DNA of 8,730 nucleotides from assembly GCA_002438865.1 (NCBI GenBank), contig DJRJ01000104.1, positions 1 through 8,730 on the forward strand, read 5' to 3'. How positions within the stretch are numbered: position 1 is the first letter of the stretch; every line of letters begins with the position of its first letter. The position numbers and the translations under genes were made by a program. The notes under the pieces are model-generated. The model was not told the DNA's origin and searched no databases. It was given only the letters and a program-made list of their open reading frames with translations. Positions 7,130 through 8,730 of this stretch are shown here, in pieces. This stretch comes from Clostridiales bacterium UBA6363. GTDB taxonomy: Bacteria > Bacillota > Clostridia > UBA1381.

Positions 7130-8542
7130 ATGAGAAAGACAAAAATTGTATGCACAATCGGTCCGTCAAGCAGTGAGGATAAAGTGTTTGAAGAAATGTG
7201 CAAGGCGGGAGCCAACGTGGCACGGCTGAATTTTTCGCACGGAACTCACGAGGAACAACAGCAAAAAATTGATATGGTAAAGAGAGTCCGTGAAAAGCTT
7301 AATCTGCCGATAGCTATAATGCTCGACACAAAAGGACCCGAATACAGAATTAAAACATTTAAAAATTCAAAAATACACCTGTCCGACGGTGACAGCTTCA
7401 CGTTTACAACAAGAGATATTGAGGGCGATGAAACCATTGTCAGCGTAAATTACAAAGGACTTGTAAACGACCTGAACGTAGGCGACAGAGTACTTGTAAA
7501 TAACGGCTTGGTGGCGTTTGAGGTAAAGGAAATCACTGACACTGACGTAATATGTACTGTTACGGCAGGCGGTGAGCTTTCGGACAGAAAAAGTATGAGT
7601 TTTCCGAATAAGGTGCTTCATCAGATTTATTTAAGCGAGCAGGATAAAAGCGATGTTTTGCTCGGAATAAAGAATAATGTGGATTTCATTGCGGCGTCTT
7701 TTGTATCATGCAAACAGGATTTGCTTGATATGAAAGAATTTCTTGCGGAAAACGGCGGCAGCGGAATAGGCATCATTGCAAAGATTGAAAATCAGACGGG
7801 AATAGACAACATAGAAGAAATCTGCGAAGAATGTGAGGGGATAATGATCGGCAGGGGAGACCTCGGCGTTGAAGTGCCGTTTGCGGAGCTTCCGGCAATT
7901 CAGAAATACATTATCACCAAATGCCGTCTGCTCGGCAAGCGTGTAATCACCGCTACCGAAATGCTCGAATCTATGATTTACAATCCCAGACCGACCAGAG
8001 CGGAAATTTCCGACGTTGCAAACGCCGTCTATGACGGAACGAGCGCCGTTATGCTTTCGGGAGAATCGGCGGCAGGAAAGCACCCTGTTGAAACGGTAAG
8101 AACAATGTCCGAAATTATAGAGGAAACCGAAAAACATATTCATTACGATAAACGTTTTAAAACCTCTGATTTTAATATCAAAAACAGAATAGACGCTATC
8201 TCGCACGCTACGTGCGGAATGGCAATAGATATAGGTGCAAAAGCAATAGTTGCTACATCAATATCGGGTATGACGGTCAGAATGGTGTCACGTTTCCGTG
8301 CGCCTACGGATATTATCGGAATGGCAACAAATAAATCGGTATGGTATAAGCTTGCGCTTTCATGGGGCGTACTGCCCGTAATGAGCGAGCAGTTCAATTC
8401 AACCGATGTATTGTTCTATCATGCACTTTCAGCCGCAAAAGCAAATCTTGATTTAAAAAAAGGCGACTGCATAGTTATAACAGGCGGAATAACCGACGGT
8501 AAATCGGGAAATACCAATATTATAAAAGTGGAAACAGTTTAA
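7130..8542 (+). CDS. pyk: pyruvate kinase, short form
   Basis: Cytosolic glycolytic enzyme that transfers phosphate from phosphoenolpyruvate to ADP, giving pyruvate and ATP. Its 470 residues contain the full A/B/C fold: KTKIVCTIGPSS (3-14), RLNFSHG (32-38) with the substrate-binding Arg32, Asn34 and Ser36, DTKGPE (66-71), a B domain at about 72-160, and the active-site signature IIAKIENQTGI (215-225) with catalytic Lys218 and metal ligand Glu220. GRGDLGVE (241-248) supplies Asp244. ATEMLESM (275-282) and the C domain from about 340 follow. Glu71 corresponds to rabbit Glu117, so K+ dependence is expected. The C-terminal PEP-utiliser-like extension of roughly 110 residues found in Bacillus and many clostridial enzymes is absent; the protein ends at the core length. 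It is monocistronic, isolated by the upstream terminator and its own promoter. A link to the neighbouring operon is positional only. Confidence 0.97.
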   Translation: MRKTKIVCTIGPSSSEDKVFEEMCKAGANVARLNFSHGTHEEQQQKIDMVKRVREKLNLPIAIMLDTKGPEYRIKTFKNSKIHLSDGDSFTFTTRDIEGDETIVSVNYKGLVNDLNVGDRVLVNNGLVAFEVKEITDTDVICTVTAGGELSDRKSMSFPNKVLHQIYLSEQDKSDVLLGIKNNVDFIAASFVSCKQDLLDMKEFLAENGGSGIGIIAKIENQTGIDNIEEICEECEGIMIGRGDLGVEVPFAELPAIQKYIITKCRLLGKRVITATEMLESMIYNPRPTRAEISDVANAVYDGTSAVMLSGESAAGKHPVETVRTMSEIIEETEKHIHYDKRFKTSDFNIKNRIDAISHATCGMAIDIGAKAIVATSISGMTVRMVSRFRAPTDIIGMATNKSVWYKLALSWGVLPVMSEQFNSTDVLFYHALSAAKANLDLKKGDCIVITGGITDGKSGNTNIIKVETV

Positions 8543-8593
8543 AAAAAGGCGGTATAAGGGTGTCCTTAATAAAACAGTAATAATGTTTTCGTT

Positions 8594-8622
8594 GAAACGG
8601 CATAGGTTTTCTATACCGTTTC
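8594..8622 (+). terminator. possible weak terminator after pyruvate kinase
   Basis: GAAACGG-C-ATAG (8594-8605) pairs with CTAT-A-CCGTTTC (8611-8622), giving 11 of 12 pairs with one C/A mismatch around a GTTTT loop. The following bases, TTCGTTGTT, are T-rich but interrupted. The hairpin lies about 50 bases after the pyk stop, and no better + strand terminator was seen before the window ends. A competing pairing exists between CGGTATA (8550-8556) and TATACCG (8612-8618). It may be a weak terminator or an mRNA-stabilising 3' structure. Confidence 0.4.
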
Positions 8623-8673
8623 TTCGTTGTTAAGTAATGATAGTGGCAGTATGCCGACCAAATCATATACAAT

Positions 8674-8703
8674 GTCAATTTCTTGTGTTCTCTTTTTGTC
8701 AAT
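8674..8703. repeat. short direct repeat TGTCAAT x2
   Basis: TGTCAAT occurs at 8674-8680 and 8697-8703, a period of 23 bases. Read on the - strand each copy contains TTGACA, the -35 consensus. No good -10 box follows at 17 bases on that strand; the nearest candidate, CATACT, is at 19 bases from the second copy. It could be paired regulator sites or chance in AT-rich DNA. No gene is recognised at 8543-8730. Confidence 0.25.
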
Positions 8704-8730
8704 AGTTTGGAGAGTGTGAAAAAAAGTCTG

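Noticed and set aside
8520..8702. 60-codon - strand frame after pyruvate kinase with TTGACA at its upstream edge
   Set aside because: The start codon overlaps the supposed -35 element, no ribosome binding site or -10 box fits, the translation is low in information and rich in K, Y and H as expected from AT-rich intergenic DNA, and the frame runs into the end of pyk.
8709..8730. GGAG followed by GTG AAA AAA AGT CTG at the window edge, a possible start of a new + strand gene (MKKSL)
   Set aside because: The spacing between GGAG and the GTG is only 3 bases, the start would be non-ATG, and five codons cannot be tested. It needs sequence beyond the window.

Overview
The window looks like chromosomal DNA from an anaerobic, low-to-medium GC Firmicute, most likely a gut or rumen member of class Clostridia. 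This is inferred from the A+T-leaning codon use (many ATA, AAA and GGA codons), strong AGGAG-type ribosome binding sites, a perfect 17-bp-spaced sigma-A promoter, and a ferredoxin-dependent 2-oxoacid oxidoreductase. No rRNA, tRNA, insertion sequence, CRISPR array or phage gene was seen.

Layout. A short AT-rich leader (1-136) carries a possible promoter and a small hairpin. A tight five-gene operon on the + strand follows, with gaps of only 14-19 bases: a sodium:solute symporter (137-1690), a canonical AMP-forming acyl-CoA synthetase (1706-3340), iorA (3355-5094), iorB (5110-5670), and a phenylacetate-CoA ligase family enzyme, paaK (5690-6985). A strong intrinsic terminator (6995-7038) closes the operon. 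Pyruvate kinase (7130-8542) then stands as a separate unit behind its own near-consensus promoter (7050-7078). The last 188 bases hold an imperfect hairpin and a short direct repeat but no convincing gene.

How the genes fit together. IorAB interconverts aryl-pyruvates (indolepyruvate, phenylpyruvate, 4-hydroxyphenylpyruvate) and aryl-acetyl-CoA plus CO2, with ferredoxin as the redox partner. PaaK, and possibly the second ligase, join aryl-acetates or related acids to CoA. The symporter could import or export the organic acid. The cluster can be read in two directions: as uptake of aryl acids, CoA activation and reductive carboxylation to aromatic amino acid precursors, or as oxidative catabolism of aromatic amino acids to aryl-acetyl-CoA and free aryl acids. 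The sequence does not decide between them. No aminotransferase is present in the window.

The most unusual sequence feature is a diverged in-frame tandem duplication of 20 residues near the N-terminus of the acyl-CoA synthetase (1760-1819 and 1820-1879). The gene families themselves are known. The specific combination of two different adenylate-forming ligases flanking iorAB behind a Na+ symporter is the main functional lead.
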